DNA of 64,000 bases from MFZZ01 sp964582715 (GTDB lineage Bacteria > Patescibacteriota > Microgenomatia > UBA1406 > GWC2-37-13): contig CAZOSM010000001.1 of the NCBI GenBank assembly GCA_964582715.1, positions 62,001-126,000 of the forward strand. Direction: 5' to 3'. Of this stretch, positions 46,158 through 53,833 are shown one piece after another; position 1 is the stretch's first letter; the number at the start of each line of letters is the position of its first letter. Position numbers and translations under genes: made by a program. The notes beneath the pieces are model-generated. The model was not told where the DNA came from and did not search any database. It saw only the letters and a program-made list of their open reading frames with translations.

Positions 46158-46589
46158 ATGATAGAACGTGTTGCAGAAAAAATAATGGATTTACCTTATA
46201 AACCATTTGCCGATTTTGGAGAAAATTATTTAAATTACTACCATCAAGGTATGGCAGAATTGAGCTATCCATTAGGCAGATATAGGTTTTATATTGAAAA
46301 GACTCCAGAAGTACGCGATCTTGCTTTTGAACTTAGCAAAGAAGCTCCAGATAGAAAGGCTTTCTTACGATTTTTAGAAGGCCCAACTTGCTACAGATAC
46401 AGGTTTTTTTGGACGGAAACGTGTGATTTAGAAATGGATTCAGATGACCTTATCTGCCTTACCAAAGATTATGAGATTCATTTTAGAAATATAGAACAAG
46501 CATATAACAACTTTGCAGTTACTGTTAAACCAGGAGTATTTAAGCAGCATACATTCGATGACTATAACGAACTAAAAAGCCTACGTTAA
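46158..46589 (+). CDS. Hypothetical protein
   Basis: A 143-residue acidic protein starting MIERVAEKIMDLPYKPF; I do not recognise it. It is predicted soluble with mixed helices and strands, rich in Tyr and Phe (FGENYLNYYHQGMAELSYPL), without signal peptide or membrane span. TATAAT lies 10 bases before the first ATG; a Met ten codons later is possible. It is divergent from the Tat hydrolase and its stop overlaps the convergent end of uvrB by four bases. Confidence 0.55.
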   Translation: MIERVAEKIMDLPYKPFADFGENYLNYYHQGMAELSYPLGRYRFYIEKTPEVRDLAFELSKEAPDRKAFLRFLEGPTCYRYRFFWTETCDLEMDSDDLICLTKDYEIHFRNIEQAYNNFAVTVKPGVFKQHTFDDYNELKSLR

Positions 46590-48640
46590 TCTAGTTCTTT
46601 AATTTTATCACGTACAAGAATAGCAGATTCAAAATCCATCTCTTCTACAAACTTTCTCATTTCGGTTTCAAGTTTCTTTTTTGTTTTCTTTTTATCAAGT
46701 GGTGTCATGGAGTTTGGGTCGAGCTGTTCAAGTGCTTTCATATCAAACTCGCGTTGCATTTTATCAAAGGCCATATAATCTTCTTCCTCACGCTCAGCAA
46801 TCTTTTCCCGGATGGGCTTGTATACAGTTTTAGGATCAATGTTATGTTCTTTATTGTATGCAAGTTGCAGTTCACGACGTCTTTCTATCTCTTCAACAGC
46901 TGCTTTTATAGAACCAGTCATGTTATCTGCATAGAGGATTACTTCACCCTGTACATTTCGTGCTGCTCTTCCCATTGTCTGGATGAGTGAAGTTCTAGAG
47001 CGAAGAAATCCTTCTTTATCTGCATCGAGAATTGCAACAAGCGTAACTTCGGGCAAGTCCAGACCTTCTCTGAGTAAATTAACTCCAATGAGCACATCAA
47101 ACTCATTTTTCCGCAAATTATCCAATACATCAGATCGTTCCAATGTATGAATATCTGAATGCAGGTATGCTGCTCTCACATTCTTTTCTTTTACATACTC
47201 GGTAAGGTCTTCTGCTGTTTTTTTAGTAAGCGTTGTGACCAAGACCTTTTCACCTTTTTTAGCTCTTTCCTCTATCTCCTTCACGAGATCTGGAATTTCA
47301 GAAGTTGCGGGGCGGATAGTAACCTTTGGATCCACAATACCTGTTGGTCGAATAAGTTGTTCTACAATGCCGTCATGAGGAACACTGGCTCCATCGCGCT
47401 GAAGCATTTTTACTTCTTGTTTCGATTGCTCTACTTCCCAGGAGTCTGGAGTTGCCGAGACATAAATAAATTTAGAAGGTATTCTATAAAACTCATCAAA
47501 CTGGAGAGGCCTGTTGTCATATGCTGAGTTGAGTCTAAATCCATAATCGATTAAGTTCTTTTTACGGGCTTTATCTCCGTTATACATCCCTCGTATCTGA
47601 GGAACTGTCATATGTGATTCATCAATAAAGACCAAAAAGTCATCGCCATATGCCACTTTAAAGTAATCAAGCAAACTATAAGGTGGATCGCCCGGCTTTC
47701 TACCATCAAAGTATCTTGAATAGTTTTCTATTCCGTTGACATATCCTACCTCCTTAATCATTTCAAGATCATAATTTACTTTACGTAGAAGTCGTTCCGC
47801 TTCTATGAGCTTATTCTGTTTTTTAAGAATGTTGTATTCTCTTTCCAGATCTGTTCTAATCTGTTTTTCTGCGTTATCGAAAACAACCGGATCCATTAAA
47901 TACAGCTTGGCTGGATATAAGGTAACTTCCTCTTTTGGATCACCAATCTTTTGTCCTGTTAGTGGATCAATAAACTCAAAGCTGCTAATTCTACCGTATT
48001 CCTCAATTACTCGAACGGCGTAATCTTCATATGGTAAGTAAATATCCATGTGACTTCCTCTTAAGCGGAATGTACCCCGCTTAAAATCAAACTCAGATCG
48101 TTCATACAAAAGCTCAGTAAGCTTTACAGACATCTTTCGCCAATCGACGAAGTCTCCTTTCTTCATTTCAAACATAAACTTGCCATATTCAGCAGGCGAA
48201 CCGATATTGTAAATACACGAAACCGAAGCAACTACAATAACATCTTTTCGGGAAAGGATATTAGAAGTAGATTTCAAACGAAGCTTATCTATTAATTCAT
48301 TAATATCTGCTTCCTTTTCAATATAGGTATCTGAAGTTGGTATATACGCTTCCGGCTGGTAATAATCGTAGTACGAAACAAAATAGGAAACAGCATTTTG
48401 AGGAAAGAAATCACGAAACTCCTGATAGAGCTGACCTGCAAGGGTTTTATTGTGAGAAATAATAAGTGCTGGCTTATCAAGGTCACGTATAAGGTTTGCC
48501 ATGGTAAAGGTTTTACCCGAACCAGTTACACCCAAAAGTACCTGATTTTTTAAACCACTCAACACACCTTTGACAAGTTTATCGATTGCCTGAGGTTGGT
48601 CACCCATTGGTTTGTAGTTGGACTGAAGATCAAAAGCCAT
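46586..48640 (-). CDS. uvrB: Excinuclease ABC subunit UvrB
   Basis: Central helicase-like protein of nucleotide excision repair that receives DNA from UvrA and positions UvrC. Walker A LGVTGSGKTFTMANLI near residue 38; the DNA-gripping beta-hairpin YYDYYQPEAYIPTSDTYIEK near residue 92; Walker B FIDESHMTVPQ; helicase motif VI QTMGRAARN. The C-terminal UVR domain (MRKFVEEMDFESAILVRDKI) is the UvrC contact. The length (684) is normal. TACAAT at 48647-48652 ends 6 bases before the ATG (leaderless). Confidence 0.97.
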   Translation of the reverse strand: MAFDLQSNYKPMGDQPQAIDKLVKGVLSGLKNQVLLGVTGSGKTFTMANLIRDLDKPALIISHNKTLAGQLYQEFRDFFPQNAVSYFVSYYDYYQPEAYIPTSDTYIEKEADINELIDKLRLKSTSNILSRKDVIVVASVSCIYNIGSPAEYGKFMFEMKKGDFVDWRKMSVKLTELLYERSEFDFKRGTFRLRGSHMDIYLPYEDYAVRVIEEYGRISSFEFIDPLTGQKIGDPKEEVTLYPAKLYLMDPVVFDNAEKQIRTDLEREYNILKKQNKLIEAERLLRKVNYDLEMIKEVGYVNGIENYSRYFDGRKPGDPPYSLLDYFKVAYGDDFLVFIDESHMTVPQIRGMYNGDKARKKNLIDYGFRLNSAYDNRPLQFDEFYRIPSKFIYVSATPDSWEVEQSKQEVKMLQRDGASVPHDGIVEQLIRPTGIVDPKVTIRPATSEIPDLVKEIEERAKKGEKVLVTTLTKKTAEDLTEYVKEKNVRAAYLHSDIHTLERSDVLDNLRKNEFDVLIGVNLLREGLDLPEVTLVAILDADKEGFLRSRTSLIQTMGRAARNVQGEVILYADNMTGSIKAAVEEIERRRELQLAYNKEHNIDPKTVYKPIREKIAEREEEDYMAFDKMQREFDMKALEQLDPNSMTPLDKKKTKKKLETEMRKFVEEMDFESAILVRDKIKELD

Positions 48641-48663
48641 GTATGTATTGTACCAGAAAGAGT

Positions 48664-48693
48664 AATTCCCGTTTTTGAGGCAGAACGGGAAAA
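48664..48693 (-). terminator. Hairpin terminator after the 57-residue zinc-ribbon gene
   Basis: Stem TTCCCGTT/AACGGGAA with a 10-base loop between the stop at 48736 and the uvrB start. It separates the small gene from uvrB, both on the minus strand. Confidence 0.6.
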
Positions 48694-48735
48694 CTGCATT
48701 GTATATGTGGCGCTCCTTTCTAGAACAAAAGGTAG

Positions 48736-48909
48736 TTACTGTTGCTCCCCCTGCTCTTGGGCAGCTTCACGAGCATGTTCTCTGCAGAGACCTTCAGCAA
48801 TGTACTGATGAGGTTCTAAATTCTCATCAATTTGCTCAGTCCTTTGACTGTGCTCTGCACCGCACACAGTGCAGCAAAGATGAATGATCGCAGTTTGCTT
48901 CTTTGACAT
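48736..48909 (-). CDS. Small zinc-ribbon-like protein, paralogue of 49313-49498
   Basis: 57 residues: MSKKQTAIIHLCCTVCGAEH, then a charged middle and a C-terminal CREHAREAAQEQG tail. The CxxC in CTVC with the later Cys/His suggests a metal site of four ligands. It aligns at its start with the gene at 49313 (MATKQAVVHVLCEYCSKEH). AAAGGAGG lies six bases before the ATG at 48909, one of the strongest ribosome sites in the window. A full promoter (48951-48979) and a hairpin terminator frame it as a separate unit. The function is unknown; regulatory or nucleic-acid binding is only a guess. Confidence 0.75.
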   Translation of the reverse strand: MSKKQTAIIHLCCTVCGAEHSQRTEQIDENLEPHQYIAEGLCREHAREAAQEQGEQQ

Positions 48910-48950
48910 AACTTTCCTCCTTTGAACCACATTACGAAAACGATAGAACT

Positions 48951-48979
48951 ATTATACTAACGACTATAGGCTATATCAA
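48951..48979 (-). promoter_or_regulatory. Sigma-70-like promoter of the 57-residue zinc-ribbon gene
   Basis: Minus-strand TTGATA (48974-48979), a 17-base spacer and TATAAT (48951-48956). The predicted leader is about 35 bases and contains the Shine-Dalgarno site. The sequence TTGATATA-N-CC/CT-ATAGT is shared with the promoter at 49538-49566. Confidence 0.8.
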
Positions 48980-48981
48980 GT

Positions 48982-49251
48982 TTACTTACTTTGGAGAAAT
49001 CTAGTGAGTTCACGATACTTAAGGAGTCCTAATATAAATAGGTATACTGACATGGGAATAAGTAAAATACCAGCGATCTGAGCAAGAATACTAGTAAACA
49101 GTTTTGCTATGGTAATGCTTGCGATAAGGAAGGTAATAGAAGTTCGAAAGTACGCAAGAGCAGTTCGTTCAAAGGCATAAATATTTCGTTTAAAAGCCAA
49201 ATGAGTTACATCCGATAAGTCGTCTATATTATCTAGATGAGTTTGGGTCAT
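48982..49251 (-). CDS. DUF202-type small membrane protein
   Basis: 89-residue protein with a short N-terminal cytoplasmic part, the family signature AFERTALAYFRTSITFLIAS (compare NERTFLAWIRTSLAL), and three spans (about residues 30-48, 50-70 and the last part before KYRELTRFL). DUF202 proteins are of unknown role. TATAGT at 49258-49263 ends 6 bases before the ATG at 49251, so the longer frame reading through the terminator at 49277 is rejected. Confidence 0.8.
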   Translation of the reverse strand: MTQTHLDNIDDLSDVTHLAFKRNIYAFERTALAYFRTSITFLIASITIAKLFTSILAQIAGILLIPMSVYLFILGLLKYRELTRFLQSK

Positions 49252-49276
49252 ACATCTACTATAGCATAAAAGTGTT

Positions 49277-49304
49277 GATCCCCGCTCGCCATTGAACGGG
49301 GATC
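49277..49304 (-). terminator. Terminator of the 61-residue zinc-ribbon gene
   Basis: Perfect stem GATCCCCG/CGGGGATC with a 12-base loop, followed on the minus strand by AACACTTTT. It begins nine bases after the stop of the gene at 49313. Confidence 0.8.
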
Positions 49305-49312
49305 GCCGAAGA

Positions 49313-49498
49313 TCATCGTTGATCTTCAAGAAGTTGTTGTTGCTCTTGCTTTGCGCGCGTTTCGCAATAAGAGTTACAGAAACCGGAGGTTTCATACTGT
49401 TGCGATGCCTCCGAAGACTCAACATTTTTTCTATAATTGTCATGTTCTTTAGAGCAATACTCACAAAGAACATGCACCACTGCTTGTTTAGTTGCCAT
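49313..49498 (-). CDS. Small zinc-ribbon-like protein, paralogue of 48736-48909
   Basis: 61 residues starting MATKQAVVHVLCEYCSKEHD, with CxxC, a second pair in GFCNSYC, and a Gln/Glu-rich tail. Four Cys could bind zinc. AAGGAG precedes the ATG by five bases. It shares N-terminal sequence, promoter design (TTGATA-17-TATAAT) and a terminator with the gene at 48736, so the two are duplicated units that have drifted apart. The function is unknown. Confidence 0.75.
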   Translation of the reverse strand: MATKQAVVHVLCEYCSKEHDNYRKNVESSEASQQYETSGFCNSYCETRAKQEQQQLLEDQR

Positions 49499-49537
49499 AT
49501 AAGCTCCTTAATCTACGCAACACTACCAAGCAAGGGT

Positions 49538-49566
49538 ATTATACTATTCACTATGGGTTATATCAA
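49538..49566 (-). promoter_or_regulatory. Sigma-70-like promoter of the 61-residue zinc-ribbon gene
   Basis: Minus-strand TTGATA (49561-49566), 17-base spacer, TATAAT (49538-49543). Its -35 lies within nine bases of the -10 box of the divergent rsmI gene (TACAAT, 49575-49580), so the two promoters may compete. Confidence 0.8.
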
Positions 49567-49586
49567 CAATGTAGTACAATACTACT

Positions 49587-50270
49587 ATGCTCTACATTGT
49601 CGGAACCCCTATTGGAAACCTTGATGACCTGTCTTACAGGCAGGCACGAACTATTATGGCTTCTGATATCTTACTCACAGAAGATACCAGATCAACAGGG
49701 CTTCTTTTGAAAGTTATTGAAGAGATCTTTCCTTTCCAAAGAAATCCGAAACAACGAATGATTTCTTATTATAAAGAAAAGGAATTTGAGAAATTGCCGG
49801 AAGTAATAGAACTTTTGGAAAAGGGAAAGGAGATTAGCCTTATCTCTCAAGCTGGCATGCCGCTTATCTCAGACCCTGGCGGACTTCTTATTCAGCATGT
49901 GGTGAAGAAGGATATCCCTTTTACAGTTGTACCAGGGCCATCTGCTGTTACTACTGCATTTATTCATTCTGGGTTTAAATCGGACCAATTTATGTTCCTT
50001 GGCTTTCTTCCTAAAAAAGAAGGTCAACTGAGAACTTTATTACAAAAATGCGCAGACACAAAGAAACTATTTAAAGATTTAGTTTTTATAGCGTTTGAAT
50101 CACCAAACCGGATACAAAAAACACTTGCCATACTAAATGATATAATGCCTGCATATAATATTGTAGTGACCCGTGAGCTCACTAAAAAGTTTGAAGAAGT
50201 TACTCGCGGTAAAGCTGCTAAAGTGATGGATCGTGATTATAAAGGAGAGATAACGATTGCTTTTTATTGA
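49587..50270 (+). CDS. rsmI: 16S rRNA (cytidine-2'-O)-methyltransferase RsmI
   Basis: SAM-dependent tetrapyrrole-methylase-fold enzyme that methylates the ribose of C1402 in 16S rRNA. It begins MLYIVGTPIGNLDDLSYRQ, then ASDILLTEDTRSTGLLL, both family signatures. SQAGMPLISDPGGLLIQ and VPGPSAVTTAFIHSG form the SAM pocket. At 227 residues it lacks the C-terminal extension of the usual 275-290-residue enzyme. TACAAT ends 6 bases before the ATG (leaderless). Confidence 0.93.
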   Translation: MLYIVGTPIGNLDDLSYRQARTIMASDILLTEDTRSTGLLLKVIEEIFPFQRNPKQRMISYYKEKEFEKLPEVIELLEKGKEISLISQAGMPLISDPGGLLIQHVVKKDIPFTVVPGPSAVTTAFIHSGFKSDQFMFLGFLPKKEGQLRTLLQKCADTKKLFKDLVFIAFESPNRIQKTLAILNDIMPAYNIVVTRELTKKFEEVTRGKAAKVMDRDYKGEITIAFY

Positions 50271-50283
50271 ATAAAAAGGGTAT

Positions 50284-50315
50284 GAGGGATGTCCAGCATA
50301 TTGCAGACACCCCTC
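50284..50315. terminator. Terminator between rsmI and the convergent small gene
   Basis: Stem GAGGG-a-TGTC/GACA-c-CCCTC with a 12-base loop, between two convergent stops. It can serve both strands. Confidence 0.7.
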
Positions 50316-50321
50316 GTAGCA

Positions 50322-50534
50322 CTAATCCTGGGCTTCCACCCAGTGCTCACAACCCACGCGCTGGATGTTGAAGGGTTTACTTGCTTCCCTTCCTTCAAGT
50401 TGGGTAGCAATAGCCCCGTTGACGACATGGCCTCTGACAGTCATTATATATGTACTGTCGACTCCTGCTTCAATCAAGCCCTCAATGGCGAGTCGCTCTG
50501 CTTTTGCATTGAAACTCTGATCTGTGTGAGACAT
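50322..50534 (-). CDS. Small hypothetical protein
   Basis: 70 residues starting MSHTDQSFNAKAERLAIEGL, predicted soluble, with a helical first half and strands later (YIMTVRGHVVNGAIATQLEG) and a C-terminal GCEHWVEAQD. I do not recognise it. AAAGGAG lies six bases before the ATG at 50534, and an extended -10 (TGGTATAAT, centred near 50595) lies about 60 bases upstream. It belongs to the Shine-Dalgarno-led set of small genes in this region. Confidence 0.65.
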   Translation of the reverse strand: MSHTDQSFNAKAERLAIEGLIEAGVDSTYIMTVRGHVVNGAIATQLEGREASKPFNIQRVGCEHWVEAQD

Positions 50535-50825
50535 TGAATGCTCCTTTCGTTGTCTCATTACTCAAAAAACGATTTATATAGTGCTAAGAATATTATACCA
50601 TATTTTGACTATTACAGATATATTTTTCAAAAAAGAAGGGTCAAAAAGGGAGTATTTATGTATTTTTTAAAAAAAACAAAGTAAAATATACAATATTATA
50701 TTTGTGTCTACTGATTCCGGCAAAATGAAAATCACTAGATGCAAAGAAATTACCACCAATGGAACTAGTAGTCACTCTTCTCATAATAATAAATGAGAAT
50801 AATATCGACTTAGTAGAGCTCTGAA

Positions 50826-51374
50826 TTAGATTTCGTATTCAGGGAAGTTCTCGTCTCCATTACTTTGCCTATTGTTATTAAGCCATTCAATGTACGTACA
50901 ACCAGTAGCCTGCTTCTTTTTGGGATCCCAACCTGCTGTGCTACATTTTTTCATCTTTTTCCCGGTTGATGTTGTAACGAGCAGTAACTTTTCTCCACAC
51001 TGTGGACACTTTTCATCGAGTTCTTCTTTTGTCCCATTAAACCACTCTACATAATCACAACCAGTTGCTTTTTTAGCTTCACGGTCCCAACCTGCTGTGC
51101 TACATTTTTTAAGCTTTTTACCTGTTCTTGTTGTAGCCATAACGAGCGGATTACCACATTTAGGACATTTTTCATCGAGCTCTTCTGGTTCTGGGTTAAA
51201 CCATTTTACGTAGTCACATCCTTCTATTTGTTTTGTTTCGGGGTTCCATGATCCTTGAGAACATCGTTGTAGTCTTTTGCCAGATGGAAGGGTCTCAATA
51301 GGACTTAATGCAGATCCACATTTAGGACATTTTGTTTGTTCTGTTTCGGTTTGTGCTTTTTCTGTTTTTTTCAT
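50826..51374 (-). CDS. Three tandem topoisomerase-type C4 zinc ribbons
   Basis: 182 residues built of three repeats of about 50 residues. Each has CPKCGxxL or CPQCGEKL, a GKxxxxCS segment, and GCDYVxWFN or GCTYIEWLN. The pattern CPxCG ... C ... C matches the C-terminal zinc fingers of type IA DNA topoisomerases, but no topoisomerase core is attached. The usual third and fourth Cys are present in all repeats. It probably binds single-stranded nucleic acid. TAAAAT ends 5 bases before the ATG, or TATAAA 7 bases before. It could be a detached topoisomerase tail that evolved into a separate protein. Confidence 0.82.
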   Translation of the reverse strand: MKKTEKAQTETEQTKCPKCGSALSPIETLPSGKRLQRCSQGSWNPETKQIEGCDYVKWFNPEPEELDEKCPKCGNPLVMATTRTGKKLKKCSTAGWDREAKKATGCDYVEWFNGTKEELDEKCPQCGEKLLLVTTSTGKKMKKCSTAGWDPKKKQATGCTYIEWLNNNRQSNGDENFPEYEI

Positions 51375-51526
51375 AGTTTATTTTATACATAAAAACATAA
51401 CAATGTAAAGAGATATTTTTATAGTAGGTTAAATAATAACAAAAATGCTTATTAAAGCGGTATGCGACTAGTTATAGAAGATGTATAACTAGAAAAAGAG
51501 TATAACACATTTTATGTTGTATAAGC

Positions 51527-52135
51527 TTACGTAAGGTACGTAATTACGTCTTCCAATTCATGCGCTGATAACTGATGCCCTGTTGAGTATGTCTTAAAAG
51601 TAACTTGTGCTTTATACGAACGAAGTAACTCTATTAAGGTAATGCTTTGTTCTTCTGTGATAAGCTCATCATTTACGCTATAGTTAACAAGAATTGTATT
51701 TTCAGATAAGTCAATTGGTTCATTTGGCTTAAAAGGAAGCATCGGATGAAGTAATACAGTGTTTTTAAGGAGTTCAGGATAATAAAAAAGTGTTGCAAGA
51801 AGCATATTAGCGCCATTTGAGTAGCCCAAAAAAACAAACTGATCTAGATTCATTTCATACTTCTTCATCCATGCTTGTATAAACTGTTGCAACTTACCCG
51901 CCTCTCCACGAATATTATCTTGATCAAAAACAGTAAAGGATTTCCTTTTAAAAAACCTATTAAGACCATTTTCATCTACATTTCCTCGTAAACCTAGTAT
52001 GTTGTATGCATCAGATAACCTATCGTTCAGAAATAAAAAATCATTCTCACCGCCACCTGTACCATGCAGTGTTACAAGAGTTTTATCGGCATGATTATGT
52101 ATATAGGTATTATTAAATAGGGTCAGATCCGACAT
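51527..52135 (-). CDS. Alpha/beta hydrolase, MhqD-like carboxylesterase
   Basis: 202-residue serine hydrolase: LHGTGGGENDFLFL (oxyanion hole region), GLRGNVDENGLNRFF, nucleophile Ser in FLGYSNGANMLLA, catalytic Asp in NYSVNDELI and His in TGHQLSAHE. The pattern follows B. subtilis MhqD closely. MhqD works with MhqO in resistance to quinones and 2-methylhydroquinone. An mhqO-like gene lies at 52514 on the same strand, with one small gene between. TATACT at 52142-52147 ends 6 bases before the ATG. Confidence 0.85.
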   Translation of the reverse strand: MSDLTLFNNTYIHNHADKTLVTLHGTGGGENDFLFLNDRLSDAYNILGLRGNVDENGLNRFFKRKSFTVFDQDNIRGEAGKLQQFIQAWMKKYEMNLDQFVFLGYSNGANMLLATLFYYPELLKNTVLLHPMLPFKPNEPIDLSENTILVNYSVNDELITEEQSITLIELLRSYKAQVTFKTYSTGHQLSAHELEDVITYLT

Positions 52136-52177
52136 GTAATAAGTATAATACTTTTGGAGAGTTTAAAAAGAGTAAGT

Positions 52178-52203
52178 GGGGAAAGTGCAAGAGCACCTTC
52201 CCC
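52178..52203 (-). terminator. Strong terminator after the 61-residue gene
   Basis: Eleven-base stem GGGGAAAGTGC/GCACCTTCCCC with one A-C mismatch and a four-base loop aaga. On the minus strand it is followed by a T-rich run (ACTTACTCTTTTT). Confidence 0.85.
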
Positions 52204-52238
52204 CTTTTGAAAGACAGATTTGGTGGACTCAGTAGCTA

Positions 52239-52424
52239 TTACTGTTGTCCGTGTTTTTTGTTCCTGTCTTTGGGATCGTAGACGAGAGCGTCCCCATCAT
52301 GATATGTGGACGGTTCGCCTTGCACAGCTTGATTGTCGTACAAGTCCTCAGACGGTCGTGATATTTGATCCCATACCTCTTTTAGACTATTCTTCACAGC
52401 CTGTATCGTCTGTTGCCAACTCAT
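52239..52424 (-). CDS. Small hypothetical protein
   Basis: 61 residues: MSWQQTIQAVKNSLKEVWDQ is an amphipathic helix, followed by an acidic polar tail (YHDGDALVYDPKDRNKKHGQ). I do not recognise it. AGGAGG lies exactly six bases before the ATG and a strong terminator follows, so it is a separately expressed unit inserted between the mhqO-like and mhqD-like genes. The tail may be disordered. Confidence 0.65.
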   Translation of the reverse strand: MSWQQTIQAVKNSLKEVWDQISRPSEDLYDNQAVQGEPSTYHDGDALVYDPKDRNKKHGQQ

Positions 52425-52513
52425 TATATACCTCCTGTTGAGTTATTGATTGATACGACAGTCTAATAATAATAGGAAGCGGAATATTTATACATGCACA
52501 AAATTGATGTATA

Positions 52514-53452
52514 TTACTCTAATTTAAGGGAGGGGAGATCTGCTTCTATCTGATGCCTATAAGGTTCTAAAAACGGAGGTAATGCTATCTCCTTACCAAG
52601 CTCAGACTCTTCTTCATCTGCGGTAAAACCAGGTCCATCTGTTGCAATTTCAAACAAAATACCAGCAGGTATTCTAAAATAAACGGATTTAAAATAAAAT
52701 CTGTCAATCACTTCTGTGGTCTGGATACCCAACGTTCTTACTCGTTCGGTTAACTCTGCCTGATGCTTCTCGTCCTTTGCTCGAAACGCAATGTGGTGAA
52801 CAGTACCTGCTGCATTCAATCCAAATTGTTTTGAACTATCTTCAATAACTTCCAAATAGGGAGCTCGTTTTGAATCTTGTAGTTTATATTCCGTATTGTT
52901 TTCATTCTTCTGAGTTTCTATATACTCAAACACCTCAGTGAGAATTGGTTCAACTAGTCTTCTATCATGCACACTGAGTGTCGCCGAGTAAAAAGATCGA
53001 ATCGCATACTTCTCTGGAACTTCCTTTACCCAGATATCTTCAGATTCTTCAAGTTCTGAAGCTGGTACTCCAACTAGTTCTAGTTGTTGATCATCCTCGT
53101 CATAAAAAAGTATTCGCTTCTTTCCAAATCGTTCAGTTATATCTTCATGTGTAACGTTTAATTCTTTAAATCTTTTTTGCCAGAAAGGTAATGCGGATTC
53201 AGGTACAGTTAATGAGATTGTGGTAACTAATCCATTTCCTCTTTTACCTTGCATTGGAGGTTGAAAAATAAAGAAAGTTAAGTCCATACCTGGGTGCCCC
53301 AGTTTATCTCCAAAAAATAAATGATACGTGCTTGTATCATCTTGATTTACTGTTTTTTTTACCAATCGAAGACCAAGTATTTTAGAGTAGAAATGAACAT
53401 TGTGTTGTCCTTGCGAGGCAATGGCAGTAATATGGTGAATACCCGATATCAT
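52514..53452 (-). CDS. Glyoxalase-fold ring-cleaving dioxygenase, MhqO-like
   Basis: 312 residues of two vicinal-oxygen-chelate modules: ISGIHHITAIASQGQHNVHF, with metal ligand His, near residue 5; the TVHHIAFRAKDEKHQAEL segment near residue 215; and a Glu ligand in GILFEIATDGPGF. This is the arrangement of MhqO/MhqE-type hydroquinone dioxygenases. TATAAT at 53459-53464 ends 6 bases before the ATG at 53452, so a Met six codons upstream is rejected. With the MhqD-like esterase it forms a quinone or aromatic detoxification pair, unexpected in a reduced genome. Confidence 0.87.
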   Translation of the reverse strand: MISGIHHITAIASQGQHNVHFYSKILGLRLVKKTVNQDDTSTYHLFFGDKLGHPGMDLTFFIFQPPMQGKRGNGLVTTISLTVPESALPFWQKRFKELNVTHEDITERFGKKRILFYDEDDQQLELVGVPASELEESEDIWVKEVPEKYAIRSFYSATLSVHDRRLVEPILTEVFEYIETQKNENNTEYKLQDSKRAPYLEVIEDSSKQFGLNAAGTVHHIAFRAKDEKHQAELTERVRTLGIQTTEVIDRFYFKSVYFRIPAGILFEIATDGPGFTADEEESELGKEIALPPFLEPYRHQIEADLPSLKLE

Positions 53453-53469
53453 GTCTTCATTATAAAACA

Positions 53470-53833
53470 ATAATGTACATTTGTGATGAGTTAAGCTTAT
53501 AGTATTTAAAGAGTAAATTAGTTATAATACATACTTAATATGTAATTATTACGTATGCACTTTTACAATAACTAGTTCAAAGTGCCGTTTTCCTTATCAA
53601 GATTCTGAGAGTAAAGCAATTAACGCGTTTGATTGTTTTATTCTCCAGAATCTAGGTATGGAGATAGAGCATTGTGTTTATACATTAGACATTATCTCCC
53701 TCATCAAGCTATAGGTGCAGATAGGAGAAGATGTATTTACGCAAGTAAGCCTCGAAGGCACATCTTTGGGCAGAAAGATGAAGCGAATAATCGTATTCAA
53801 GTGATCATGAATAGAGAAACTAGGAGGATTGAA
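53470..53833 (+). other. Long intergenic leader before the secreted-protein gene
   Basis: About 360 bases without a supported gene. TATAAT at 53523-53528 could start a leader of about 300 bases before the AGGAGG site of the gene at 53834. The frame stays open upstream of that ATG, but the upstream residues look non-coding. A structured regulatory leader is possible; I did not recognise a known riboswitch. Confidence 0.4.

Noticed and set aside
53633..53833. Upstream extension of the secreted-protein frame
   Set aside because: A signal peptide and an AGGAGG site place the start at 53834; the extension has no protein-like character.
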